A DNA stretch of 64,000 nucleotides from JBCCQH01 sp039024435 (GTDB lineage Bacteria > Bacteroidota > Bacteroidia > J057 > JADKCL01), in the NCBI GenBank assembly GCA_039024435.1, contig JBCCQH010000010.1:1-64000 (forward strand), read 5' to 3'. The number at the start of each line of letters is the position of its first letter. Position 1 is the stretch's first letter. Below the pieces are notes generated by a model. The model was given only the letters and a program-made list of their open reading frames with translations, searched no databases and had not been told where the DNA came from. Made by a program: the position numbers and the translations under genes. Below are positions 40,766 to 48,326 of this stretch, in pieces.

Positions 40766-41839
40766 ATGAAACTGGACTTGCCCGCGATTAACTATCCTAT
40801 CTACACCGGTACTTCGGCCCTCAAGGCCTTTGCGACCTGGCTGTCGGCCCAGTCGTACTCCCAAGTCATGGTCCTCACCGACGACAATACGATGCTGCAC
40901 TGCCTGCCCCGCTTGCGGGAGGTGTTTGAACCGGAACACGCGATTTCCATTTCACCGGGCGAACCGCAAAAAAATCTCTACGGCTGTATGGCTATCTGGA
41001 CGGAAATGACCGAGCGCGGTTTTGACCGAAAATCGCTCATGGTCAACCTCGGTGGAGGCTTGATCGGCGATATTGGGGGTTTCTGCGCGGCGACTTATAA
41101 GCGGGGCATCGATTTTGTCCAGGTGCCCACCTCTTTGCTCGCCCAGGTCGATGCCAGCGTAGGCGGCAAAACCGGAATCAATTTCAAACACTACAAAAAT
41201 CACCTCGGTGCCTTCCGCGATCCAGCGGCGGTATTTGCCCATCCCGGCTTTTTCGCTACCCTGCCCCCCCGGGAACTTTTATCCGGATACGCCGAAGTAC
41301 TCAAGCACTGCTTGATCGCGGATCGGAATCGGTGGGAATCATTGGCTGAACTGCCCTACTTGCCGGAAGACATCACTCCGGTAATCGCCGATTCCATCGC
41401 CGTGAAGGCCCGAATCGTCGCGGAAGATCCCTTCGAAAAAGGCATCCGCAAGGCGCTCAACTTTGGGCACACCATCGGACACGGGATCGAATCGGTCATG
41501 ATGGACGATGCTGCCCCAATCCCCGAGGTGACGCACGGCGAAGCAGTGGCCGCCGGAATGCTCGCCGAAGCTTTCATTTCCCGGGAAAAAGGTCTTCTCA
41601 CCGAGCCCCAACTGATCGCCATCGCCCAAAGGATCCGCAGCCTCTATCCGGCCATTGCCATTTCGCCCGAAGCAGCCACGCAAATCGCCGATACTGCACT
41701 TCAGGACAAAAAAAATGAAGCCGGCCGGATTTTGTGCACCTTGCTGGAAGGCATCGGCAGTTTTCGGATCAATGTCCCCATCACCCGGCCCGAAATCCTC
41801 GCCAGCCTCGCCTTTTACCACGCTGTCTATACCGAATGA
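40766..41839 (+). CDS. aroB: 3-dehydroquinate synthase
   Basis: A 357-residue NAD- and zinc-dependent enzyme that converts DAHP to 3-dehydroquinate, the second step of the shikimate pathway. Visible signatures: NLGGGLIGDIGGF (NAD site), DFVQVPTSLLAQVDASVGGKTGIN, and zinc ligands in GYAEVLKH (Glu), FGHTIGHGIE (His) and VTHGEAVA (His). Codon-level start: TTG at 40757 is in frame, but ATG at 40766 matches the family. Its TGA overlaps the ATG of aroA (ATGA, 41836-41839), so the two steps are translationally coupled. Confidence 0.96.
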   Translation: MKLDLPAINYPIYTGTSALKAFATWLSAQSYSQVMVLTDDNTMLHCLPRLREVFEPEHAISISPGEPQKNLYGCMAIWTEMTERGFDRKSLMVNLGGGLIGDIGGFCAATYKRGIDFVQVPTSLLAQVDASVGGKTGINFKHYKNHLGAFRDPAAVFAHPGFFATLPPRELLSGYAEVLKHCLIADRNRWESLAELPYLPEDITPVIADSIAVKARIVAEDPFEKGIRKALNFGHTIGHGIESVMMDDAAPIPEVTHGEAVAAGMLAEAFISREKGLLTEPQLIAIAQRIRSLYPAIAISPEAATQIADTALQDKKNEAGRILCTLLEGIGSFRINVPITRPEILASLAFYHAVYTE

Positions 41840-43068
41840 CCATGTCCGATTCCTTCCGCATTTCGGCCCCGACCACTCCCCTCCGCGGGACGGTGCAACT
41901 CCCCGCTTCCAAAAGCGAAAGCAATCGCATGCTCATCCTGCGCGCCCTCAGCCAAAACGCCATCGAAGTCGACAACCTGAGCGAAGCCCGCGACACCCAA
42001 ACCCTGATTCGGCTGCTCGCCGCGCAACCGGAACGCATGGACGTGGGACACGCCGGTACCGCAATGCGATTTTTGACCGCCTATCTATCCTTTCTGCCCC
42101 GCGACCATGAGCTGACCGGCAGTGCGCGCATGCAACAGCGCCCCATCGGTTTGCTGGTGGATGCTTTGCGGGCCCTCGGGGCCGACATCCACTACCTCCG
42201 AAATGAAGGCTACCCGCCCCTGATGATTTTTGGGCGCAGTGCCCACTTCCGCGATGAGCGGATCTGTATTCCCGGCAACGTCAGCAGCCAATACATCTCG
42301 GCGCTGCTCATGATTGCCCCGAATCTGCCCTCTGGACTGCAAATCGACATCGAGGGCACGATTGGTTCCCGGCCCTATATCGAAATGACCCTGGGCCTAA
42401 TGGCCCGGTTCGGTGCGCGTTACACCTGGGAGGGTCCAAGCATCCGCGTGGAAAAGGGCCTCTACGGGCGGGGCCGCTACACGGTCGAATCCGACTGGAG
42501 TGCGGCCAGCTACTGGTACGCCATGGTCGCTATGGCGGAGGAAGCGGAGATCGAGTTGCCGGGCTTGCGGCGCAACTCGCTCCAGGGAGATCACGTCGTC
42601 GCCGAATTGATGGCGCCCCTCGGCGTCGCAACTGAATTTACGCCGACGGGCGTGGTGCTCCGCAAACGCAAAGTGGTGCTCCCCGCGGCGGTAGATTGGG
42701 ATTTCCGCGACTGTCCCGATTTGGCCCAAGGGCTCCTGCCGGTGCTGTCGGTGCTGGGCATCGCCGGGCGCTTTACTGGCCTGGAGAGTTTGCGCATCAA
42801 GGAGACCGACCGCATCGCTGCCCTGCAAAACGAGCTGGGCAAGTTTGGGATGGAATTGCTGGAGGCAGACGGGCGCTGGCTCCTCAGTGGGGATTTTCGG
42901 CCGGCGCCGGCCTCAATTCCCACCTACGAGGACCACCGCATGGCGATGGCCTTTGCCCCGCTGGCACTAGCGAGTCCCGATTTACAAATCGAAGAAGCGG
43001 GCGTAGTCGTCAAATCTTATCCGCGGTACTGGGAAGACCTCCGCTCAGTCGGTTTTCGGGTGGAGTGA
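41836..43068 (+). CDS. aroA: EPSP synthase (3-phosphoshikimate 1-carboxyvinyltransferase)
   Basis: A 410-residue two-domain enzyme joining shikimate-3-phosphate and phosphoenolpyruvate. Motifs: LPASKSESNRMLIL near the N-terminus (S3P site with Lys-Ser-x-Ser), VGHAGTAMRFL, the central GSRPYIEMT, and near the C-terminus IKETDRIAALQNELGK and TYEDHRMAMAFAPLA (catalytic Glu/Asp and His-Arg). Asn-Ala-Gly-Thr-type glyphosate-binding positions read GHAGTAMR, placing it away from the classic E. coli class I NAGTAMRPL sequence. Overlaps aroB by 4 bp; ATG could also be at 41842. Confidence 0.96.
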   Translation: MTMSDSFRISAPTTPLRGTVQLPASKSESNRMLILRALSQNAIEVDNLSEARDTQTLIRLLAAQPERMDVGHAGTAMRFLTAYLSFLPRDHELTGSARMQQRPIGLLVDALRALGADIHYLRNEGYPPLMIFGRSAHFRDERICIPGNVSSQYISALLMIAPNLPSGLQIDIEGTIGSRPYIEMTLGLMARFGARYTWEGPSIRVEKGLYGRGRYTVESDWSAASYWYAMVAMAEEAEIELPGLRRNSLQGDHVVAELMAPLGVATEFTPTGVVLRKRKVVLPAAVDWDFRDCPDLAQGLLPVLSVLGIAGRFTGLESLRIKETDRIAALQNELGKFGMELLEADGRWLLSGDFRPAPASIPTYEDHRMAMAFAPLALASPDLQIEEAGVVVKSYPRYWEDLRSVGFRVE

Positions 43069-43174
43069 TGGATTTGACCAAGGGTAGGACATAGAAAAAG
43101 GGACATCCATCGTTTGGCTTCTAAACTAACGTACAATCGGCATTTTCTGCAAAATGAAGCCGATTTTCGACTTT
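43069..43174. other. Short intergenic spacer
   Basis: No terminator or promoter is obvious between the aroA stop and the small minus-strand frame. Confidence 0.4.
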
Positions 43175-43408
43175 CTAACCAATTTCGTTCATATTGTTTT
43201 CAGTTGTCTGTCCAAAACGCGCACCCGCGCGCGGAGTATAGTAGGTAGTACTCCGGATTATATTTTTGTGTACCCCTTTTCCGAAATCGAACGCAAATTC
43301 GATCTCTCCTGGCCTTGTGGCGTGGATGAGAAAATCGCAAATTGAACTTAAATCCTCGCTGAATCGTTCCGGGAATTCATTCAACCACCAGTTTCTATCA
43401 TCATCCAT
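43175..43408 (-). CDS. Small orphan frame of unknown function
   Basis: A 77-residue frame starting MDDDRNWWLNEF, acidic and aromatic at the N-terminus, basic later, with no signal peptide. The frame is open further upstream but that part runs into the family 2 repeat at 43448, so this ATG is the most plausible start. The AT-richer composition and the repeat next door suggest a remnant or a truncated gene; no family recognised. Confidence 0.3.
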   Translation of the reverse strand: MDDDRNWWLNEFPERFSEDLSSICDFLIHATRPGEIEFAFDFGKGVHKNIIRSTTYYTPRAGARFGQTTENNMNEIG

Positions 43409-43447
43409 CTTTTCCTCAAGGTTTGAATTTTGATCAATTGTTCTTAG

Positions 43448-43754
43448 TTCTACTTTATCAGGTTTGTATTTCTGCCCAATCTTCCTCATTTGTGTCTTCG
43501 CGACGCACGACGAAGGAGCAAGGAGGAGATCGCGAGGAATACGCAGTGATCTTTCCCCGTGCGGCTTCCCGCTGCCATTGCCCACTGTGGTTTCCCCGTG
43601 CAATTCCAAATCAAGAAACCCACGACGTAAAAGATGCCTCCTCCCGCTGGTCGTCGCCATGACAAGCCTCCCCAATTGTCATCGCGATCTCCTCACTGCG
43701 CCCTAGCGCGTTGGCGAAGACGGATTGGTGTTTTGTTAACTTGACAAAGTAGAA
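43448..43754 (+). repeat. MITE-like family 2, long copy
   Basis: 307 bp with terminal inverted repeats TTCTACTTTATCAGGTTTG (left) and TTCTACTTTGTCAAGTTAA (right, minus strand), flanked on both sides by TTAG (43444-43447 and 43755-43758), a clean 4-bp target duplication. It matches the 187-bp copy at 34437 in opposite orientation but keeps about 120 extra internal bases. No transposase coding capacity. Confidence 0.85.
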
Positions 43755-43865
43755 TTAGAGGCTGTCCGAATAAGAAAAGCCTCATTTACAATCATTCTAT
43801 CCCAAAGGAGGCTTAAATTTAGCTACAATTCTTCGCGTTGCCGTGAGATTGTAACGATTTTCCAA
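43755..43865. other. Possible insertion-element remnant
   Basis: Immediately right of the family 2 repeat, AGGCTGTCCGAATAAG...AAGCCTC and AAGGAGGCTTAAATTT form short inverted repeats that look like an eroded element end. Not enough remains for assignment. Confidence 0.25.
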
Positions 43866-43872
43866 AATGTAA

Positions 43873-43905
43873 CCGGGCCATTGACACATCGCGTCAATGG
43901 CCCGG
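43873..43905 (-). terminator. Perfect 13-bp hairpin, probable terminator
   Basis: CCGGGCCATTGAC (43873-43885) pairs perfectly with GTCAATGGCCCGG (43893-43905) around a seven-base loop. On the minus strand it is followed by TTACATTTT. It lies 190 bp past the stop of the secreted protein gene, so it may end that transcript. Confidence 0.6.
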
Positions 43906-44094
43906 AAAACAATTGTAAATTATGCAGAGGCTGCCGCCTACATTCTCCCCTTGAATTCACTTCTACCTGTTTCTATTCGGAGATCATCCAAAACAGGCTA
44001 CACAATATTCTGAACACGGCTTTGTTTTCCATGTTCATCATAAGTGACTGACTCTTGGCGATGTCCCTCTTTCGATGCGCCCGATCGCAGTCGA

Positions 44095-44769
44095 TCAGGG
44101 CATGCAGAAATCAAAACTGGCCACCGCACCGGAGCCGGGAAACTTGACTTCGAAGTACTGGACCATTTCCCAGGTCTGGTCGAACCGGACGATGCTGTTG
44201 TCGCCATTGCCGGTGATCGGAACTTCAAAACCTTCGCCAGTAATCGTCGTGGCGGTAAGGACGGCCCCGCGCTCGTTGGCGTCAATGTCGACCAGAACCA
44301 GATTGCGCAGGCTAGCGCCGCGCTCGAAACGGAAAATTAGCGTACCGCCGGCAGCTTCGTCATCGGATTCGTCGATGAGACCATCGCCGTCACCGTCCCG
44401 ATCATTTTCCGCGACAATGAGGAGATTGCCCAGCGGCTGATCGTTGACCCCGATGCCCGATTCACCCCCTTCACCCACACCCGGACCACCGTGGCGTTCA
44501 TTGGGGGTACCCAAATCGGTATCTCCGCCCGTGGGACGTGCAGAATTAAAGATGACTGCCTTATCGGGGTGGGCACTTTTGTTGTTTTTGGCCTGGACCG
44601 TGATGCCCCAGCCGGAAAACTGATCGGAAACCACAGTACCGGCGGCCAGGGCATTGCCCGATGCATTTTTCGAGAAGTCCAGCGTCGTCCAGCAATCGCT
44701 GGATTGCGCAAACAGGCTACCAAACCCGGTCAGGCAAATGGCAAAAAAGAATATTTTGAATGCTTTCAT
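44095..44769 (-). CDS. Secreted protein with EF-hand-like Asp-rich segment
   Basis: A 224-residue exported protein. Signal peptide MKAFKIFFFAICLTGFGSLFAQ (1-22). The mature domain opens TTLDFSKNASGNALAAGTVV, resembling extracellular anchor-type beta domains, and includes ENDRDGDGDGLIDESDDE, a DxDxDG calcium-binding pattern as in thrombospondin type 3 repeats. It ends SGAVASFDFCMP without a T9SS sorting domain, so export beyond the periplasm is uncertain. Frame open to 44784; ATG at 44767-44769 begins the signal peptide. It follows the ECF sigma gene on the same strand, but a terminator lies between them. Confidence 0.65.
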   Translation of the reverse strand: MKAFKIFFFAICLTGFGSLFAQSSDCWTTLDFSKNASGNALAAGTVVSDQFSGWGITVQAKNNKSAHPDKAVIFNSARPTGGDTDLGTPNERHGGPGVGEGGESGIGVNDQPLGNLLIVAENDRDGDGDGLIDESDDEAAGGTLIFRFERGASLRNLVLVDIDANERGAVLTATTITGEGFEVPITGNGDNSIVRFDQTWEMVQYFEVKFPGSGAVASFDFCMP

Positions 44770-44860
44770 GCGTCTTAGGATCAAATTGTGTGCGTTGATT
44801 GCCTACACAATTTCAGAAAATGATCGACATTTCGCAACATTTTGCGTGAAACGGCTTCCA

Positions 44861-44895
44861 TAAAAAATGAAAAAGCAGGGCACTTGGCCCTGCTT
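44861..44895 (-). terminator. Rho-independent terminator after the ECF sigma gene
   Basis: AAGCAGGGC (44873-44881) pairs with GCCCTGCTT (44887-44895); on the minus strand the stem is followed by TTTTCATTTTTTA. It lies 37 bp past the sigma factor stop. Confidence 0.85.
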
Positions 44896-44931
44896 ACTAG
44901 GAGTTAAACTCCTTTATAATTCTTACGTTCC

Positions 44932-45444
44932 TTAATTTGCGTATTTGTACATCGCCAATTCTTCCTTCAAATGCTTCCGTGCAATGTGAATGCGGTTCTT
45001 TACCGTACCAATCGGTATGCCAAGATAATCGGCAATTTCATGGTATTTAAAGCCTTTAAAGTGCATCATGAAGGGCTCACGGTATTCCGCCTTCAGATTT
45101 GCAATGGCAATGTTGATGTCTTCGAGTGCGAATGACGAGCCTGCATCGTTGTGCGTTACGTGATCCGGCGAATTTAAGTAGTGCAAGTTATCCGTAGTAT
45201 CAATAAACGTGTTTCGGCGAACCATGCGGTGATACTGCGTGATAAAAGTATTCTTCATGATCGTATACAACCATGCTTTCAGGTTGGTACCTTCTGAAAA
45301 CTTGTCCTTGTTGGTGATGGCCTTGAGCATTGTTTCCTGCATGAGGTCATCGGCATCTTCGGCATCACGAGTCAGTTTAAGAGCGAAGGGACGAAGGAAT
45401 CGTGATAGTCCTTGAATCTTGGCGTCGAATTCTAAAGTAGTCAT
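44932..45444 (-). CDS. ECF-type RNA polymerase sigma factor
   Basis: A 170-residue sigma-70-family factor with region 2 (DAEDADDLMQETMLKA, then the -10-binding NLKAWLYTIMKNTFI) and region 4 (helix-turn-helix FKYHEIADYLGIPIGTVKNRIHIARKHLKEEL). It lacks regions 1 and 3 as typical for ECF factors. No anti-sigma gene lies next to it. The upstream gap (45445-46600) holds an array of TTGTTTAAC-like motifs and then the CarH-like regulator, so this sigma factor is the best candidate for a light-induced sigma controlling carotenoid or photolyase genes, as in LitR/LitS systems of other phyla. Confidence 0.92.
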   Translation of the reverse strand: MTTLEFDAKIQGLSRFLRPFALKLTRDAEDADDLMQETMLKAITNKDKFSEGTNLKAWLYTIMKNTFITQYHRMVRRNTFIDTTDNLHYLNSPDHVTHNDAGSSFALEDINIAIANLKAEYREPFMMHFKGFKYHEIADYLGIPIGTVKNRIHIARKHLKEELAMYKYAN

Positions 45445-45516
45445 AGCTCTTACTTTCTTTGATTCAATTACTTGTACCTACATTAGTACGAAGCGTGCAG
45501 ATCAAAGTTGCAACTT

Positions 45517-46017
45517 TTGTTTAAGAATGTCAAGCGATAGGGTAAACAAATTTTATTTTGTCTCATCCAAGCTATGGGATAAATGTAGCAACACATAGAT
45601 CTAAATTGCTGATAATCAACAATTTATTTTGTTTAACTTTCACTAATTACTGAAACTTTCATAGTTATCGGCGAACTTTCGTTCAGTTATTAAATGTGCA
45701 AAATGAACAGGCCGTTTTCCCAAAAAAGGCGGTTTTGGCTCGTTTTTAGGCCCTATTACGGTGTTTTGTTGAACTTTGTTGTGCCAAATTGCTTTTGTTT
45801 AACGATTCGATCAATTGTTTAACAAAACTGTTTAACCTTCCACAAAACCTGGTGCTCTCAGGCGCCTTAAATGGACCTGAGGATAGGACAGCCCCCGGGC
45901 TTGTTGAACAAAACTGTTTAACCTTCCACAAAACCTGGTGCTCTCAGGGGCCTTAAACGGAAGTGTGGGCTGGGCAGTCCCGCATTTTGTTTACCCCCCC
46001 GTTGAAACTTTAAACAA
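45517..46017 (+). promoter_or_regulatory. Array of TTGTTTAAC-like motifs upstream of the ECF sigma gene
   Basis: Exact TTGTTTAAC at 45629-45637, 45795-45803 and 45815-45823, plus near-matches at 45517 (ends AAG), 45542 (inverted, GTAAACAA), 45766 and 45901 (TTGTTGAAC), 45828 and 45914 (CTGTTTAAC), 45987 (TTGTTTACC) and 46009 (inverted, TTTAAACAA). The density is far above background for this 57%-GC genome. Some pairs form palindromes (GTTTAACAAAACTGTTTAAC at 45817-45836). I read these as operator sites for the CarH-like repressor encoded nearby. Confidence 0.5.
45815..45985 (+). repeat. 86-bp tandem duplication
   Basis: Two head-to-tail units (45815-45900 and 45901-45985). Both read AACAAAACTGTTTAACC, TTCCACAAAACCTGGTGCTC and CAGG(C/G)GCCTTAAA; they diverge in the last 25 bases. 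The duplication copies two of the TTGTTTAAC-like sites. Confidence 0.85.
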
Positions 46018-46046
46018 AACCCTTCTTGCATTGGGACATTATCTTA

Positions 46047-46207
46047 TGGGCGGTTTAAAATTGGTTTGTGAAATTTGCTAGCGCAGATTCTTTTGTCCAT
46101 CGAAGCTCATATTGGCGTTCATAACCAGAGCTAGGGGCGAAAAATAGCTGAAGAGGGGCGGAATAAGATGCCATAGCAAAATCACAGGATTAAATTTAAA
46201 CCGCCTC
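46047..46207 (+). repeat. MITE-like family 1, intact copy B
   Basis: About 160 bp: left end GGGCGGTTTAAAATTGG, right end TTAAATTTAACCGCCTC (inverted repeat of the left). Interior nearly the same as copy A at 21091. It interrupts the upstream side of the sigma-factor regulatory region, between the motif array and the regulator gene. Confidence 0.75.
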
Positions 46208-46545
46208 TTCCACCAAGCTTCTCCCTCTCCACTTGTCCGCAACCGGAGGCCAACTCGTTGCCGAGCTCGACCACCCAGCATCGGTAAATTAGGCGGCCGG
46301 AGAGGCAAGCGCTCGCGGATCACCGAGATCCCAGCCGGGTGGGTTGATCAGTCGCCTCGTTCAGGCCCAAGCTGAATTCCTTTGTTCGCGATCCACCTCA
46401 GAAACCAGGCACTAACGAACCCCAGATCACGCTCACCTGCCACAGACAACTTCCCTTCCTGCCGCTACGAACCGCGCTTCAACTTCCCCAAGATCACCAA
46501 TTGGCGCTGCGCCAATTCCCTGATCGTTGGGCAGAATCTTGCCCA
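46208..46545. other. Intergenic, no gene seen
   Basis: About 340 bp between the family 1 repeat and the regulator's terminator. Open frames here are short and not protein-like; no promoter motif stands out. Confidence 0.4.
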
Positions 46546-46587
46546 AAATGAAAAAGCCGGTAATCATGCGCTGATGACTACCGGCTT
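46546..46587 (-). terminator. Rho-independent terminator after the CarH-like gene
   Basis: AAGCCGGTA-ATCAT (46554-46567) pairs with ATGA-CTACCGGCTT (46574-46587), followed on the minus strand by TTTCATTTTGG. It lies 17 bp beyond the gene's stop. Confidence 0.85.
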
Positions 46588-46604
46588 CCTCTTCCAGTTG
46601 TTCT

Positions 46605-47489
46605 TTAGTTGCTCTGATGCTCGGCAAATTCGAGCAGGTCGTCGATTCCGGAAAGGATTTCTACATTTTTGGGGTAATCCGCTCCCTTGTCGGTCGCGTA
46701 ACCGGTAGCCAAAATGGTCGCCTTGGGGAACTTTTCGGCCAAGCGACTGAGAAAATCAGCCGTGGATTCTTTCGGCGGTGCAATCGTGATGAAAGTCAAC
46801 AGGTAGTCGGGTTTGTAATTGTTGTAAACCGACTCCAAATCATCTTCCGGCAGACTGGCACCTAAGTAGATGACGCGGTTTTTCCGGGATCTCAACAGGT
46901 AGGTGGCGAACAGTAATCCGTTCTCGTGCAATTCGTTCTCTGGTAAGAACAGCAGATACCTAGGGAGACTCGGGTCGCGGGGCACGCTCTGGGCATCGAT
47001 CGCCACGATCATCTTTTGACGGAGGAGGTTACTTATAAAATGCTCTTGGGCCGGGCGAATGCTCCCCGTTTGCCACAGAATCCCTACCCGCTCAAAAAAC
47101 GGATGCACAATGTGCACCATCATGTCTTCGAATCCATACCGCAACGTGCAATTCGCGATAATTTTCTCGAACCTATCTTCGTCCATCTCGATCATCGCCA
47201 GCGTCAGGGCATTGATCTGATTGACATAATCTTCACTGACATCGTACAGTTGTTGACAAGTGGCGTGAATCACCCCAGGTTCCATCTTCGCAATGCGGGA
47301 GATTTTGTATCCATTGCTGTTGAGCATAGCGATGCTCAGCAAGAGACGCAAATCTTCTTCCTCATAGTAGCGAATGTTGGTTTCCGTACGTTTTGGTGTA
47401 AGGATGGAATAACGCTGCTCCCAGACTCTCAAGGTATGTGCCTTGATTCCAGAGATTTTCTCGAGATCTCGTATGGAATATGTAGCCAA
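46605..47489 (-). CDS. carH: CarH-like B12-dependent light-responsive MerR regulator
   Basis: A 294-residue repressor. N-terminal MerR DNA-binding domain (1-75: YSIRDLEKISGIKAHTLRVWEQRY); central helical light-sensing domain with the diagnostic W-x9-E-H motif (W139 ... E149-H150); C-terminal cobalamin-binding Rossmann domain with E186-L-H188 (ENELHENG), where the His is the expected lower cobalt ligand, then VIYLGASLP. In CarH, adenosylcobalamin makes a DNA-bound tetramer in the dark and light breaks it apart. The residue after W139 is Gln, where Thermus CarH has the His that re-ligates cobalt after photolysis. ATG at 47489; an exact TTGTTTAAC sits 178 bp upstream. Confidence 0.9.
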   Translation of the reverse strand: MATYSIRDLEKISGIKAHTLRVWEQRYSILTPKRTETNIRYYEEEDLRLLLSIAMLNSNGYKISRIAKMEPGVIHATCQQLYDVSEDYVNQINALTLAMIEMDEDRFEKIIANCTLRYGFEDMMVHIVHPFFERVGILWQTGSIRPAQEHFISNLLRQKMIVAIDAQSVPRDPSLPRYLLFLPENELHENGLLFATYLLRSRKNRVIYLGASLPEDDLESVYNNYKPDYLLTFITIAPPKESTADFLSRLAEKFPKATILATGYATDKGADYPKNVEILSGIDDLLEFAEHQSN

Positions 47490-47666
47490 GTTACTCCGGT
47501 TTTAGTGTTCAATAAATTAACCACAAGGTACGCATTTATGTTTAAAGATCAGAACTTTTGCATACACAATACAAACGTCCAGTACTTACAGTCTGGACTG
47601 AAAGCGGCGAATACAACAATCTGACTACGCTAACCGGAAAAAACGCCTCAGAATATTCGGATTTTG

Positions 47667-47675
47667 TTGTTTAAC
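47667..47675 (+). promoter_or_regulatory. TTGTTTAAC motif upstream of carH
   Basis: Exact copy of the 9-mer in the 191-bp gap between the carH start (47489) and the stop of the upstream HAD gene. Candidate auto-regulatory operator. Confidence 0.4.
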
Positions 47676-47680
47676 CATTG

Positions 47681-48298
47681 CTAAATCAGGCTCAACAAAC
47701 TCCCCCATCGCCTTCCCGACATTTCGTCGTAATGGTAGGTCTGGATTCCCAGTTGTGCTGCCCCGGTAATGTTTTCCGGGGTGTCATCAATGAATAAAGT
47801 CTCTTCAGCAATAATTTTTTCGCATTCGAGCACATAACTAAAAATTTCCGCATCTGGTTTTCGCATGCCCATCTCAAATGATAGATAGCGATGTGGAAAA
47901 CAAGCAAAAAGCTCCCCTACGTCTTCCCGAAAGTGGTCTACGTGGATAACATTGGTATTGCTCAATAAAACCAAGCGGTAGCGCTCCGCCAGGGTCCGCA
48001 GATCGGCGATGCGTCCGGGAATGACGCCGATCAGCAGGGCATTCCAAGCGGCATCAATGTCCTCGTCCATGGCCGTGATTCCGTATTGCCGGCGAAAGTG
48101 CTCCCGGAATTCGGCGGGGCTCACCGATCCCTTTTCAAACTCCCGAAAAATGGGATGCGCGGCGACTTCGCCGGGATGCGCGGGATAGTGTGGCCGGACC
48201 GCAGCTGGCACCAGCGCCCGAAACGCACGGTAACTGCGCTGGTTGTCGATCGCGTAGAGTACCCCACCCAAATCAAAAATCAAATTGCGAATCGCCAT
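47681..48298 (-). CDS. HAD-superfamily phosphatase (YihX-like)
   Basis: A 205-residue cytoplasmic HAD hydrolase. Motif I is IFDLGGVLY (nucleophile Asp, with the D-x-G variant seen in the YihX subfamily), motif II is the LLSNTN strand, and motif III/IV are the GMRKPDAEIF Lys and the FIDDTPENI acidic pair. YihX-like enzymes dephosphorylate sugar phosphates or small metabolites; the substrate here is unknown. The frame starts further upstream at 48358, but ATG at 48296-48298 matches the family N-terminus MAIRNLIFD. The stop lies 191 bp before carH; the genes may or may not be cotranscribed. Confidence 0.9.
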   Translation of the reverse strand: MAIRNLIFDLGGVLYAIDNQRSYRAFRALVPAAVRPHYPAHPGEVAAHPIFREFEKGSVSPAEFREHFRRQYGITAMDEDIDAAWNALLIGVIPGRIADLRTLAERYRLVLLSNTNVIHVDHFREDVGELFACFPHRYLSFEMGMRKPDAEIFSYVLECEKIIAEETLFIDDTPENITGAAQLGIQTYHYDEMSGRRWGSLLSLI

Positions 48299-48326
48299 AG
48301 CCAAAAGAAATGGTCCCGGTAAAGGG

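Noticed and set aside
43175..43675. Single 166-codon gene across the family 2 repeat
   Set aside because: The first 89 codons lie in or beside the repeat, so the long frame is a chance fusion; only the 77-residue part is kept as a low-confidence frame.
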